Origin: Candidatus Rokuibacteriota bacterium | GTDB taxonomy: Bacteria > Methylomirabilota > Methylomirabilia > Rokubacteriales > CSP1-6 | Assembly: GCA_016209635.1 (NCBI GenBank) | Contig: JACQWC010000100.1 | Coordinates: forward strand, 1-52,305 | Direction of reading: 5' to 3' | DNA length: 52,305 nucleotides | Part shown: positions 20,243-27,615 of the stretch, one piece after another | How positions within the stretch are numbered: the first letter of the stretch is position 1 | How the letters are laid out: each line of letters begins with the position of its first letter | Translations under genes and position numbers: made by a program | Notes under the pieces: model-generated | Told to the model about the DNA's origin: nothing | Databases searched by the model: none | Seen by the model: the letters and a program-made list of their open reading frames with translations, nothing else

Positions 20243-20581
20243 CTACCGTCTGGGGAGAAACCGCAGGACGCCGTTGACGATCTCATCCACATTCGCCCGG
20301 CCGACGCGCCGGTAGGCGGTCATCCAGACGTCGAACTCGGACCGGCGAACGACGATCTTCCCGCCGCAGCGGTAGCAGGGGAGCGGGTGCGCCGGATCGT
20401 CCAGGTAGTCGCGGAGCTTCCGCACGCTGAGGCCGGAGTAGCCAGCGAGCGCCCGGAGGGAGAGGAACGGGTCGAGCGGGGTGCTCACGACAACACGATC
20501 GGCCAGGACACCCCGGACCTGAGCGACGGGACGTCCGGCGAGCGTCGGCTCGGGCGCCGACCAGCGTTCCTGATCCGTCAC
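20243..20581 (-). CDS. Excisionase-like HTH protein
   Basis: 112 aa from a GTG start (alternatives upstream exist). The C-terminal half, FLSLRALAGYSGLSVRKLRDYL followed by CYRCGGKIVVRRSEFDVWM, matches the helix-turn-helix plus wing of HTH_17/excisionase-like proteins. The Cys pair in CYRCGG is unusual. In small integrative elements such proteins act as recombination directionality factors or regulators. Stop 58 bp upstream of the XRE start. Confidence 0.68.
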   Translation of the reverse strand: MTDQERWSAPEPTLAGRPVAQVRGVLADRVVVSTPLDPFLSLRALAGYSGLSVRKLRDYLDDPAHPLPCYRCGGKIVVRRSEFDVWMTAYRRVGRANVDEIVNGVLRFLPRR

Positions 20582-20694
20582 GCGCGTTCCATCCCTACTG
20601 GCCCGGCTTGCCCTGGTGCTCCGTTGATGAGCAGGCGCCCCCCGGTCTCGGTCATGACGCGGGCCACGCCCGACTGTGGCGGGCGCCTCTAGGC

Positions 20695-22017
20695 TCACAC
20701 ACGACGCCTGAAGCGTGAGATGGGCGGCTCCCGCCAGTCCGGGACTCGGTCCCACCGAATAGAGCGTCGCGGTCGGCCAGGGACGCCGTCTAAGGCGGAC
20801 GCGAGGCGACCAGACGGCGCAGCGGACCCCGAATTCGGGTCCTCCCCCATAAGGGAGGGTTGGGAAGGAATCGAATCCGACGCCGCGAGACGGTACCTGG
20901 CCGGGTCCCCCTTCACGCCTTTTCCCTCCCGGGTTACCTCAGCGCCGAGCGCCCCCAGTGCCGCCCGGACCGCCTTTCCGGTGAGGCCGGTTTCCTTGAC
21001 GAGTGTCTCGATGTCCTTCGGCTGGTCGGACAGGGCACCTCTAACCGTGGTCTTCATATCTTCCTTCTGCGCCTCGTCGCGGCTGCCAATTGCACGGTAG
21101 CCGCCATCGTCGAATTTCAGGATGAGTTCGCGTGGCGTCTCGTCGTACCGGCCGACGGCTTTGAGGACCCGCTGGGTGGACGCGCCGCCCTGGCGCCGGT
21201 CGAGGAGCAGCGCCTGATCGACAAGGGCGAATAGCGCGGACCCGCCCCGGATGCCACGGCCATCCTCTCCGCCGCTCTTTCGCTCGTGGTGGAGGGCGAG
21301 CACCGCAATGTTGGTTTCCCGGGCAAGATTCAGGAGCGGCCTGACCCGACGCACCATCTCAGCGTTATCGTTCTCGTTGATCACCGTCCAGAAGAACGCG
21401 AGGGTATCGATGATTACCAGCGCGATCTCGTTCTGCCGGATGTAGTCCGCCATCGCCTCGAACGTCTTCGGAGAGGCGTCCAGCGAGCCGAAGTGCACGT
21501 AGATCGGATCGCCCGACTGCATGCCGAGCCGCTCCAGACGACGGCGGATGTCCTGAGGGTGCTCCTCAATGGCCAGAATTAGGACTCCGCCCTTCTTCGT
21601 GGCGCGAGTCAGGAAGGGGGTCCCCCGCGCGACCGCGACCGCGAGGGTGTAGGCAAGGGTGCTCTTCCCGACCTTCATGAAGGCGACGAGGAGCGCCAGT
21701 GTCCCAGGGCCGAGGTAGGCTTCCCAGACCCACGGGATCGGTTCGGGCGGCTGCGCGAGGATGTCAGCGGCCGTCACGGGGCAGAAATTCGTTTCGTTCC
21801 CAACTCCACCCTTAGGGGAGAGAACCGAATCTGAATCCGGGATGGGGCGGGCCGCGGTAGTCGGCTCCGAGCCGACCTTCGGTACAGCGCCGGCGCCGTC
21901 ATCCAACGGCGCCGCCCGGCCAACTTGCGGCCGGTTGGCGGTGATCCTCGGCGTTGGTGGTCCCGCCGCGACGCGCGATCGCAGCAGTCGCGAAACGAAC
22001 TCTGGTAACATGGGCAT
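20695..22017 (-). CDS. RepA-like AAA ATPase (AAA_25 / RecA-fold)
   Basis: 440 aa. After a low-complexity N-terminus (about 1-85), the RecA-type core shows a P-loop-like AFMKVGKST (about 112-120; the first Gly of the usual GxxxxGKT is Ala), ILAIEEHP, Walker B LVIIDTLAFFW (Asp204) and the LALHHERKSGG sensor region. A C-terminal winged-helix-like part (about 340-395) precedes a basic tail. This is the pattern of plasmid RepA and phage-satellite replication ATPases. It probably serves element replication, though no separate primase is visible. Confidence 0.8.
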   Translation of the reverse strand: MPMLPEFVSRLLRSRVAAGPPTPRITANRPQVGRAAPLDDGAGAVPKVGSEPTTAARPIPDSDSVLSPKGGVGNETNFCPVTAADILAQPPEPIPWVWEAYLGPGTLALLVAFMKVGKSTLAYTLAVAVARGTPFLTRATKKGGVLILAIEEHPQDIRRRLERLGMQSGDPIYVHFGSLDASPKTFEAMADYIRQNEIALVIIDTLAFFWTVINENDNAEMVRRVRPLLNLARETNIAVLALHHERKSGGEDGRGIRGGSALFALVDQALLLDRRQGGASTQRVLKAVGRYDETPRELILKFDDGGYRAIGSRDEAQKEDMKTTVRGALSDQPKDIETLVKETGLTGKAVRAALGALGAEVTREGKGVKGDPARYRLAASDSIPSQPSLMGEDPNSGSAAPSGRLASALDGVPGRPRRSIRWDRVPDWREPPISRFRRRV

Positions 22018-22077
22018 TGGGTAACCTGCTCTCCTTTCCTCCGCGCCCCGGTCGGTTGCGGCCGCCGGGGCGGTCGT

Positions 22078-22278
22078 CTATTGGGCCGGGTGACGTTCTT
22101 CCTCGGACAACTGAGGCGCCCCGTACAGCACGCGGCGCAGCGCCAGGATGTCTTCCTCGGAGTACCGCCGATACCCGTTGAGGTCTCGCGTTGCTCGCGG
22201 CACTCGGCCCTCACGCTCTAGCCGCCGGAGCCACTCCCCGCTCACGCCCAACCGTCGAGCAACCTCTCTCACCGTCAT
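22078..22278 (-). CDS. MerR/AlpA-like HTH protein
   Basis: 66 aa. The ATG at MTVREVARRL is preceded by AAAGGAGG at good spacing, which decides this start over one six codons upstream. The HTH (MTVREVARRLGVSGEWLRRLE) and wing (GYRRYSEEDILALRRVL) are complete, but there is no long dimerisation helix, so it is an excisionase/AlpA-like small protein rather than a full MerR. It is the first gene of the - strand operon running to int and probably regulates it. Confidence 0.8.
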   Translation of the reverse strand: MTVREVARRLGVSGEWLRRLEREGRVPRATRDLNGYRRYSEEDILALRRVLYGAPQLSEEERHPAQ

Positions 22279-22319
22279 GTCGTCCTCCTTTCCCAATCGC
22301 CCGATGTCTAAGAAACTCG

Positions 22320-22328
22320 TGCTATGCT
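22320..22328 (+). promoter_or_regulatory. Extended -10 in the element's divergent region
   Basis: TG-C-TATGCT on the + strand, inside the imperfect palindrome CGTGC-N8-GCACG (22318-22335). It lies in the 120-bp divergent region between the AlpA-like and CGNR genes, 72 nt before the CGNR start. An operator overlapping a promoter is plausible. No -35 is evident. Confidence 0.35.
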
Positions 22329-22399
22329 AGGCACGTCGGAGGGACGAGATCAATCCCTGAAGCCTTGTACGTGCACGATTTGTACGGGGTCGCTAAGTG

Positions 22400-23014
22400 A
22401 TGAATAACGCACGAAAAGTGCGGGCTGGTTGGAGGTCGAGGAGTCGTGGTCGGTTCGTTTTGCTGGACCCGCGCCGTCAGCTCGCCCAGATTGCGGACTA
22501 CCTGAACCGGCGACCAGATGTCGATTACCTCGCTGGAAGGCGGCCCATCGGGAAGTCCAACAGCTTGTGGGACTGGGCGACCCAGCTTGTGACGGAGTGC
22601 TGTCGGCACGCAGCGCAGGTCCCGAAGGGGCCCGGAATCCGTCGGCGACTTCCCGTGCCTCCCCGTGTAGTGCGCCGTTTCAATGAGCTGGCGGTTGGCT
22701 CACCGGTACGGTTAGTGCTCGCTGAGGCGCTGATCGGCGGGCGACACCGGGTGACCTGGCCTGGCGTCGACTGGCTGGACGTGCCCGGGTTCGTCGTGCG
22801 GCTTCTCTGGTTCGATTACTTCCAGAATCCTGAGTGGCCACGGCTCAAGAAGTGCGAGTACCCACCGTGCGGGCACTGGTTCGTTGATGCGACTCGAAAC
22901 CTGAGCGCGCGGCGCTGTTCAGCGCGCTGTACGAATCGCACGTGGAACCGGGGGCGCCGCCGCACCGCGGGTCAGCGGATGAGCAAGGGGCAGCGCCGGA
23001 GCCGACGACAATGA
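22400..23014 (+). CDS. CGNR-type zinc-finger protein
   Basis: 204 aa. The C-terminal part has CEYPPCGHWFVDATRN then RRCSARCTNRTWNRGRRR, which fits the C-x4-C...RRxCS...C(G/T)NR zinc finger of CGNR (ABATE-type) proteins, followed by a very basic tail. The N-terminal 140 residues are not recognised. CGNR proteins are putative nucleic-acid-binding regulators. A GTG one codon upstream could also start it. It is the first + strand gene of the element and may be cargo or a regulator. Confidence 0.68.
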   Translation: MNNARKVRAGWRSRSRGRFVLLDPRRQLAQIADYLNRRPDVDYLAGRRPIGKSNSLWDWATQLVTECCRHAAQVPKGPGIRRRLPVPPRVVRRFNELAVGSPVRLVLAEALIGGRHRVTWPGVDWLDVPGFVVRLLWFDYFQNPEWPRLKKCEYPPCGHWFVDATRNLSARRCSARCTNRTWNRGRRRTAGQRMSKGQRRSRRQ

Positions 23015-23200
23015 TCCGATGCTGGGCACCGCCCCCCGGCGGGCCGTACCCCCTGGAAACTGATACGGGCCTCGACGTACCATCACCACCGCTCTCACTT
23101 CGCACGGACATGAGGCGGCCAACGAGACCACCGATGATCTGTTTGTCCAAGTAAGACCGGCACGACTGGTGGTCCGGGTTGCCACCAATGGGGAGGAGGA

Positions 23201-24067
23201 ATGACAAAGGCGGAATATGAGGCCCTTCTTGTTGAGATAGCTGGCGACCCGATTGGTCTTCTCGCGTTGCGGAAGCGCGAGGAGAGTGAGCGGGCGATTA
23301 CCGCTGCGACAGTGGACCACTATTGGGGTCTCGTGGCTCTCGGGGACGCCATCCATCAGTTCTACAGTGACACTCTCCTCGAAGTGGCGCCCCGTTTAAT
23401 AGACGGCACGGCCGCGACGACCGAGTACATTTCTGCCCAATGGCACCTCGTTTCGTTTGGTCGTTATGCAGCCGCCTTCGATCTATTCCGGCGGGGCTAC
23501 TACTTCGAAGCCGCTGCGCTGGCAAGAGGTCTTTGGGAGACCGCGTTGACGCTCGCGGCGCTCAAGCGTGGAGTTGTCAATGTGGACCAACTCTTTGGCG
23601 GACCGCTCGGGGCCGACGGGTCTTCGGCAAAAGAAATGCAGGTACGGATGATGCGAGTCGACAAGCAGATTCAGTCGGCGTTGATTTGGAAGAACAGTCA
23701 GCTGAGTCAATCGGGGCGGGACGCGGTTGAAACTTTCTTGACATTAGTAAACGCCGCCACCCACAAATCCAAGTTGCACTTGGCGCTGAACCTCTCCCGC
23801 ATCCGCCAAGGCAAGGCGATCGCTCTCTTTCCGACCTTTGATGCAAAGTACACAGAAGGCTCAGCAAATATTTTGTTCCTCGCAACGTGGTGTTTGATGG
23901 CGACGATTAGTTACGTTGAGGGCCTTTTGCCGAGAGCCCCAGGCCAATGGAGCGAGCGCTACCGAAAGGTCATGTTGGCCTTTAGCGAAGGCATCAGCCC
24001 TGCGCCAAGTCGGGTGACTCAAAGATTCGCCGAGGTTGTGGACCGGGTTTTTGTCAACTCAAGCTAG
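23201..24067 (+). CDS. Hypothetical protein, mainly helical (element cargo)
   Basis: 288 aa, with the ATG preceded by GGGGAGGAGGA. I do not recognise the family with certainty. Predicted mostly helical, with FDLFRRGYYFEAAALARGLWETALTLAAL at 90-118, a pattern seen in HEPN-like and DUF5677-like helical bundles, and NAATHKSKLHLALN near 190. No TM segment or signal peptide is evident. Base composition is clearly more A/T-rich than the flanking chromosome, which suggests transfer. A hairpin (GGGCGG/CCGCCC, from about 24081) follows the stop. A defence or stress function would be speculation. Confidence 0.7.
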   Translation: MTKAEYEALLVEIAGDPIGLLALRKREESERAITAATVDHYWGLVALGDAIHQFYSDTLLEVAPRLIDGTAATTEYISAQWHLVSFGRYAAAFDLFRRGYYFEAAALARGLWETALTLAALKRGVVNVDQLFGGPLGADGSSAKEMQVRMMRVDKQIQSALIWKNSQLSQSGRDAVETFLTLVNAATHKSKLHLALNLSRIRQGKAIALFPTFDAKYTEGSANILFLATWCLMATISYVEGLLPRAPGQWSERYRKVMLAFSEGISPAPSRVTQRFAEVVDRVFVNSS

Positions 24068-24361
24068 AAGGAGGCGACGGGGCGGGTTGTCCGCCCACCA
24101 GCTGGCTCGATCGCCTGTGAGGTGGGCGTTAACGCCGCTGCCCTACCGCGACCGGGACAAAGCGAAGATCGGGCCCCGGTTCAAACTTGAGAAGGGCGAG
24201 GGGGCCACCAACAGTACCGATTGAGCAGGCGACGACGGGTCAAGGGTCAGCGGTGACGAATCAAACTCGAACCCGTCGGCTCCGCCGAATTGGAGGCAGG
24301 CGAGGAGCCGGTTCCAACCTGCGAGGCGCAAGAGGACTGGTCGGTGCGAAGGGGGCCAACC

Positions 24362-24949
24362 ATGGCGACTGAATGGGAACGCATCTTGTGGAAACGACTC
24401 CTTCAAAATCCACGGGGAACGATCATGTGGATCGGCCTCTTTTTGGCCACGGCAGCGTGTCTTTACGTGCCCTGGACGGTTGAGATACACCCTGTGCCCT
24501 GGGACCCTCAGAGAGGGGGGCACTTGAACCTCGGCTACTCCTTCCTGTGGCGCCCGCCCACCGGGTACGCATCCGTTGACCTCGCGCGCGTGCTAATTGT
24601 CCTCGTCCCCATCGGTCTCGGTGTCGCGACAATCCTTGCGACCACGAACGCGCCGAGGACCAACGTCCTCGAAGCTGGGAGATTCGTCGTCCGTGATTCC
24701 AATGGGCACGTCCGCTGCGAACTCGGTGGAGAGGGGGGTGTACCGTTCTTAGCCCTCTACAACGATAAGGGGCAGCTCGGCGTCTCTCTCGGCATCCTGT
24801 CGGAGGGGTGGGTGGGGTTTGAACTGAACGGGGACGACGATCGGTCGAAAATCGTTTTAGCGATATCCCCGTACTTGCCCCCGCACCTCACCGTGTACGA
24901 CAAGGACGGCAACCTCATTGCGAGGGTACCGCCGTCCACCACGGGCTGA
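24362..24949 (+). CDS. Two-TM protein with C-terminal beta-repeat domain
   Basis: 195 aa; the ATG at MATEWERILW is chosen over an upstream in-frame ATG because the 24 codons between show no family features. TM segments lie at about residues 20-40 (IMWIGLFLATAACLYV) and 73-93 (VLIVLVPIGLGVATILAT). The C-terminal half has repeated beta-hairpin units: VVRDSNGHVRCELG, FLALYNDKGQLGVSLG and LTVYDKDGNLIARV. The function is unknown; the arrangement suggests a membrane-anchored extracytoplasmic or cytoplasmic sensing domain. The last 190 bp are overlapped by an opposite-strand reading frame. Confidence 0.62.
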   Translation: MATEWERILWKRLLQNPRGTIMWIGLFLATAACLYVPWTVEIHPVPWDPQRGGHLNLGYSFLWRPPTGYASVDLARVLIVLVPIGLGVATILATTNAPRTNVLEAGRFVVRDSNGHVRCELGGEGGVPFLALYNDKGQLGVSLGILSEGWVGFELNGDDDRSKIVLAISPYLPPHLTVYDKDGNLIARVPPSTTG

Positions 24950-25431
24950 TAAGGACGCGCGTGTGAAGATTGGCGACTAAGGCGCCGCGCCAGGGGACCA
25001 CGCGTGCGCCCGTACAGCACCTCCTGGGCGTGCGCCGCGAGCCTCGGATCGGCCAGCCGCAGTTGGCGCTCCCACGCTCGCCGGCGCCGGCTCGCGCCTG
25101 ACGCGATTCCCCCGGCGCGGCCGAGGTCGGCAAAGTAGGCGCGTCGCTGGTAGCCCGCCTCAGCGATCCGACGGAGCCGGGCTCGGGCACCGCGCAGGGC
25201 GAGCATCCGCCGACCCCACGCCGGATCGAGCCTGAGGCCCATGAACGCGGACGCGACGCCGCCCACGATCCGGCCGCGCGCGAGCGGGTCCGCCAGGGCC
25301 GCCTCGCCGTGTGCCGCGCGGCAGCGGTCGAAGGCGCGCTCAAGGCGCTCCGCGAAGGCGGCCCCCTGCTCCGGCGGCAGCCACGCCGGCATGTAGCGTT
25401 GGAGGCTCTCGCGGCGGCTCGCGCCGTACAC
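24757..25431 (-). CDS. Hypothetical protein, possibly run-on at its 3' end
   Basis: 224 codons from a GTG start 9 nt after the stop of the gene at 25441-25833, so the two probably form an operon. The N-terminal 150 residues look like a soluble Arg/Ala-rich helical protein with no recognised domain. The C-terminal 64 residues are antisense to the two-TM gene and have irregular composition. The frame may have lost its natural stop by a junction near 24950. Either the whole frame or only its first part is real. Confidence 0.4.
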   Translation of the reverse strand: MYGASRRESLQRYMPAWLPPEQGAAFAERLERAFDRCRAAHGEAALADPLARGRIVGGVASAFMGLRLDPAWGRRMLALRGARARLRRIAEAGYQRRAYFADLGRAGGIASGASRRRRAWERQLRLADPRLAAHAQEVLYGRTRGPLARRLSRQSSHARPYQPVVDGGTLAMRLPSLSYTVRCGGKYGDIAKTIFDRSSSPFSSNPTHPSDRMPRETPSCPLSL

Positions 25432-25440
25432 GCCGGCTCG

Positions 25441-25833
25441 CTAGCGGTCCTTCAGCGCGTCCATGGGCACTGCCAGGCCCCGACAGGCGGCCTCGGCCTG
25501 GGTAACGGCGTCCACGAGCGGGCGGAGGACCTGGGCGGGCGTGTAACGGCTGCGGCGCCAGTCGGTCTCGCGCGTCACCAAGTCGAGTTCGGCCCGCGCC
25601 CGGCGGTAGCGGTCGAGCGCCTCGGCCTCCGCGGTGGGCGAGGGGGGTGTAAGGGCGGACGGCTTCGCGGGCGGCTCGCCCGGGTGCGGGTGGGCGGCTC
25701 GCCGTGCGGCCCGCCGCGCTCGCTGGGCGGCCGTCAGACAGGCGCGGCCCCACCGCTGGCGCGGCAGGCGCGGCTCCTCGCCGCACCGGCTGCACGGGCG
25801 ACTCGCCGGAGGCGATGGCGCCGTGTTGGTCAT
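25441..25833 (-). CDS. Hypothetical small basic protein with N-terminal Cys motif
   Basis: 130 aa. CSRCGEEPRLPRQRWGRACL near the N-terminus is a degenerate zinc-ribbon-like Cys pattern. A low-complexity stretch and a helical C-terminus (EALDRYRRARAELDLV, then VDAVTQAEAACRGL) follow. Small proteins of this kind are common in phage-like elements. No function is assigned. Confidence 0.5.
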   Translation of the reverse strand: MTNTAPSPPASRPCSRCGEEPRLPRQRWGRACLTAAQRARRAARRAAHPHPGEPPAKPSALTPPSPTAEAEALDRYRRARAELDLVTRETDWRRSRYTPAQVLRPLVDAVTQAEAACRGLAVPMDALKDR

Positions 25834-25980
25834 CGTCGTGATCCATCGTATCGCTAACGAGCCTGCAACTCACTCTTGACCGACTGCCCCGGCTCGCCGA
25901 GACTTTAGCGAGGTTCCGATTCGGAATCATGTGTCCTCTCACTGGATAGATAGAAGGGCATGATTTAGTCGGAGGGAACG

Positions 25981-26271
25981 ATGGTTCTGGCCGAGTGCCG
26001 AAAGTGCGGCAAGCAAGTGTCAACAGGGGCGGCTTCCTGCCCCAACTGCGGTGTTCCCCGCCCAACCTTCCTCCCCGGTCCCGGTGACCGTGCTATACAG
26101 AACTACGCGGCCGGACGACGCGAACAAGGATGGCGGAAACTCCGGCGATGGCAGAGCGGTGGCTTAAGGAGGATCTTATGTCTCTCGGGCGCGCTCTCCT
26201 TTCCGGTTCCGCGAGTCTGTTGCTCCTGGCTGGCTGCGCATCAATGGGGAACACGCTTGCGCAGGATTTAG
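25981..26271 (+). CDS. Zinc-ribbon protein, probably a truncated remnant
   Basis: 96 codons, ATG preceded by GGAGGGAACG. Residues 6-30 form a clear zinc ribbon (CRKCGKQVSTGAASCPNCGV). After about residue 40 the sequence loses any family character and runs 94 nt into the next gene in another frame. The likely original was a zinc-ribbon membrane protein whose 3' part has been lost. Confidence 0.5.
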   Translation: MVLAECRKCGKQVSTGAASCPNCGVPRPTFLPGPGDRAIQNYAAGRREQGWRKLRRWQSGGLRRILCLSGALSFPVPRVCCSWLAAHQWGTRLRRI

Positions 26272-27017
26272 CATGGGAAAGATGGCAAAAGTGCAATCAC
26301 TTTCCAACTATCACGCTAAAAGAGATCGAGACGGATGGGCGGATCTGGGTCTGGACCCAGTACGGCTCGGATCTCTCGGCTTGGCAGGAATGCGATCGCA
26401 AGGCGAGGGAGGAACAGGCGCGGGGAGCCGCGGCGTCGATCCCGCCGAGCACTATGGCGGTGGCCTCGCCGCAGCTAGCCTACGCCACGTCGGTGCCCCC
26501 GGTATGGAAACGAGGTGACGAATGGGCGTATCGGTACGATGGTCCGACGGGCAAAGGCACCTACGTCTGGTCCGTAGATCGTGAGGAAGCGATCGACGGG
26601 ATTCCCCACTATGTGATCAAGGCGGGTACGCGTGAGATTTTCTACCGAAAACCCGATTTTGCGTTCACTCGTGAAACTGTTGACGGCGCGATCGTTCTCA
26701 ACAGCACGCCATCCCGCTTTCACTATGTGTGGCCAATGCACGTTGGGCAGACGTGGGAGCAAACCGTTCTGGAAGAGAAGCCCGCGGCTCGTCAAACGTC
26801 TGAACGCGTAGACGCGGTAACGGTGGAAGCTGAGGAAACTGTCACAGTCCCCGCTGGAACATTCAAGGCACTCAAGATCGTCGTTCGAAATAGGAAGACC
26901 GGCGCTACTCGGGTTGAAGCATGGTACTCGCCGCAACTCAAGCAGGTGGTGCTGCTTCGGGAGAATCTCGAATCAGGACTGCGTGTTCGGGAACTCATCG
27001 CCTATAAGCTACGGTGA
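26178..27017 (+). CDS. Outer-membrane/periplasmic lipoprotein, DUF3108-like
   Basis: 279 aa. The ATG is chosen for AAGGAGG upstream and the immediate lipoprotein signal peptide MSLGRALLSGSASLLLLAGC, with the lipobox Cys at residue 20. The mature part is beta-rich: WKRGDEWAYRYDGPTGKGTYVWSV, HYVWPMHVGQTWE and VTVPAGTFKALKIVVRNRKTG resemble DUF3108/TapB-like proteins. The role is unknown. Composition is more A/T-rich than the chromosome. Its 3' end is overlapped by an IS21 remnant on the other strand. Confidence 0.75.
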   Translation: MSLGRALLSGSASLLLLAGCASMGNTLAQDLAWERWQKCNHFPTITLKEIETDGRIWVWTQYGSDLSAWQECDRKAREEQARGAAASIPPSTMAVASPQLAYATSVPPVWKRGDEWAYRYDGPTGKGTYVWSVDREEAIDGIPHYVIKAGTREIFYRKPDFAFTRETVDGAIVLNSTPSRFHYVWPMHVGQTWEQTVLEEKPAARQTSERVDAVTVEAEETVTVPAGTFKALKIVVRNRKTGATRVEAWYSPQLKQVVLLRENLESGLRVRELIAYKLR

Positions 27018-27195
27018 GACAGGGACGGTTGGGCTGTAAGCGGCGGGGGTCCTTCATCGTGATCCCGGCGGCCTTGAGGCGCTGGCCGTTTTCCCGACGG
27101 ACGCCGGTCGCCTGTTCGATGCGGCGGAGCGGCCACCCGAGCCGCCCCAGGGTGAGAATCTGCTGCTTCTGGTCGTCTCCCAAGATGTTGGCCAT
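26995..27195 (-). pseudogene. IS21-family istA 5' remnant
   Basis: Starting at MANILGDD the frame reads QKQQILTLGRLGWPLRRIEQ and ATGVRREN, the conserved N-terminus of IS21-type IstA transposases, and recovers LKAAGI after a short disrupted stretch. Homology stops after about 45 residues. The catalytic DDE core and istB are absent, so this is an inactive fragment. No terminal inverted repeat pair could be identified. Confidence 0.75.
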
Positions 27196-27570
27196 CCCGG
27201 TGGGGAACCACAGGCCCCCACGCCGTGTCACAGGGAGGCTCGCGCACGAGATTTCTGCTCGCGCGTAGAATCCGCGCGGGCGTCATCGTTCCGACTTACC
27301 GTCCCACACCTCTTAAAAAAATTCCCGACGACTCCATGCGCGTGCGTCGGCGGGGGGCCCCGACCCCGGGGGGGTGGCTCGCACCCGCTGAGAGTGGTGC
27401 GTCGCGCGTGGGGCCCCAAAGGGGGCCTCCCCCTCCCGACTCCAATGCCCCGGCGCGTCGGCGTCTGCCCGTTCCTTGGTTGCGCCTGGGTTGCGTCTCC
27501 CTCTGCGATCTGCCACGATCTGCAACGCCGCGCTGTCCAAGTATCAGCTACTTCGGATGCCCCCGGGGGA
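27196..27570. other. Non-coding right end of the element
   Basis: No convincing gene in this 375-bp stretch. It holds GC-rich palindromes: GGGGCCCC at 27354-27361 and 27410-27417, hairpin GGCCCC-AAA-GGGGCC at 27412-27426, and GGGGG-CCT-CCCCC at 27421-27433. It also holds two GGTTGCG repeats, a tandem CGATCTGC(C/A)A pair at 27506-27525, and the tRNA-like end at 27559. This is probably the attP-side recombination region, possibly with replication or transfer signals. Confidence 0.55.
27478..27495 (+). repeat. Two GGTTGCG repeats near attR
   Basis: GGTTGCG at 27478 and 27489, 11 bp apart, within a 20-bp block (27478-27497) identical to 18714-18733 at the other end of the element. Candidate integrase arm-type sites, or a leftover of a second integrase 3' end, since the reverse strand reads DATQAQPR in both places. 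Confidence 0.5.
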
Positions 27571-27615
27571 TTCCTAAACTGCGTGCCGGGTGTTCGAGTC
27601 ACCCCGGGGGCACCA
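27559..27615 (+). other. tRNA-like minihelix at attR
   Basis: GCCCCCG (27559-27565), identical to the tRNA-Arg acceptor 5' strand, stands 5 nt before the attR core, which contributes T arm, CGGGGGC and CCA. The RNA could fold as acceptor stem plus T arm without D or anticodon arms. Whether it is transcribed is unknown. Confidence 0.4.

Noticed and set aside
22942..23154. Possible 70-aa gene between the CGNR and 288-aa genes
   Set aside because: It overlaps the zinc-finger end of the CGNR gene in another frame, has no ribosome-binding site and is Pro-rich without family features.
27196..27570. CRISPR array
   Set aside because: Repeats here are 7-20 bp with no regular spacer units, and no cas gene lies in the window.
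27228..27602. Open frames in the right end of the element
   Set aside because: They are rich in Arg/Pro and run through palindromes and the att core. Only the DATQAQPR stretch resembles int, and that comes from the shared 20-bp block.
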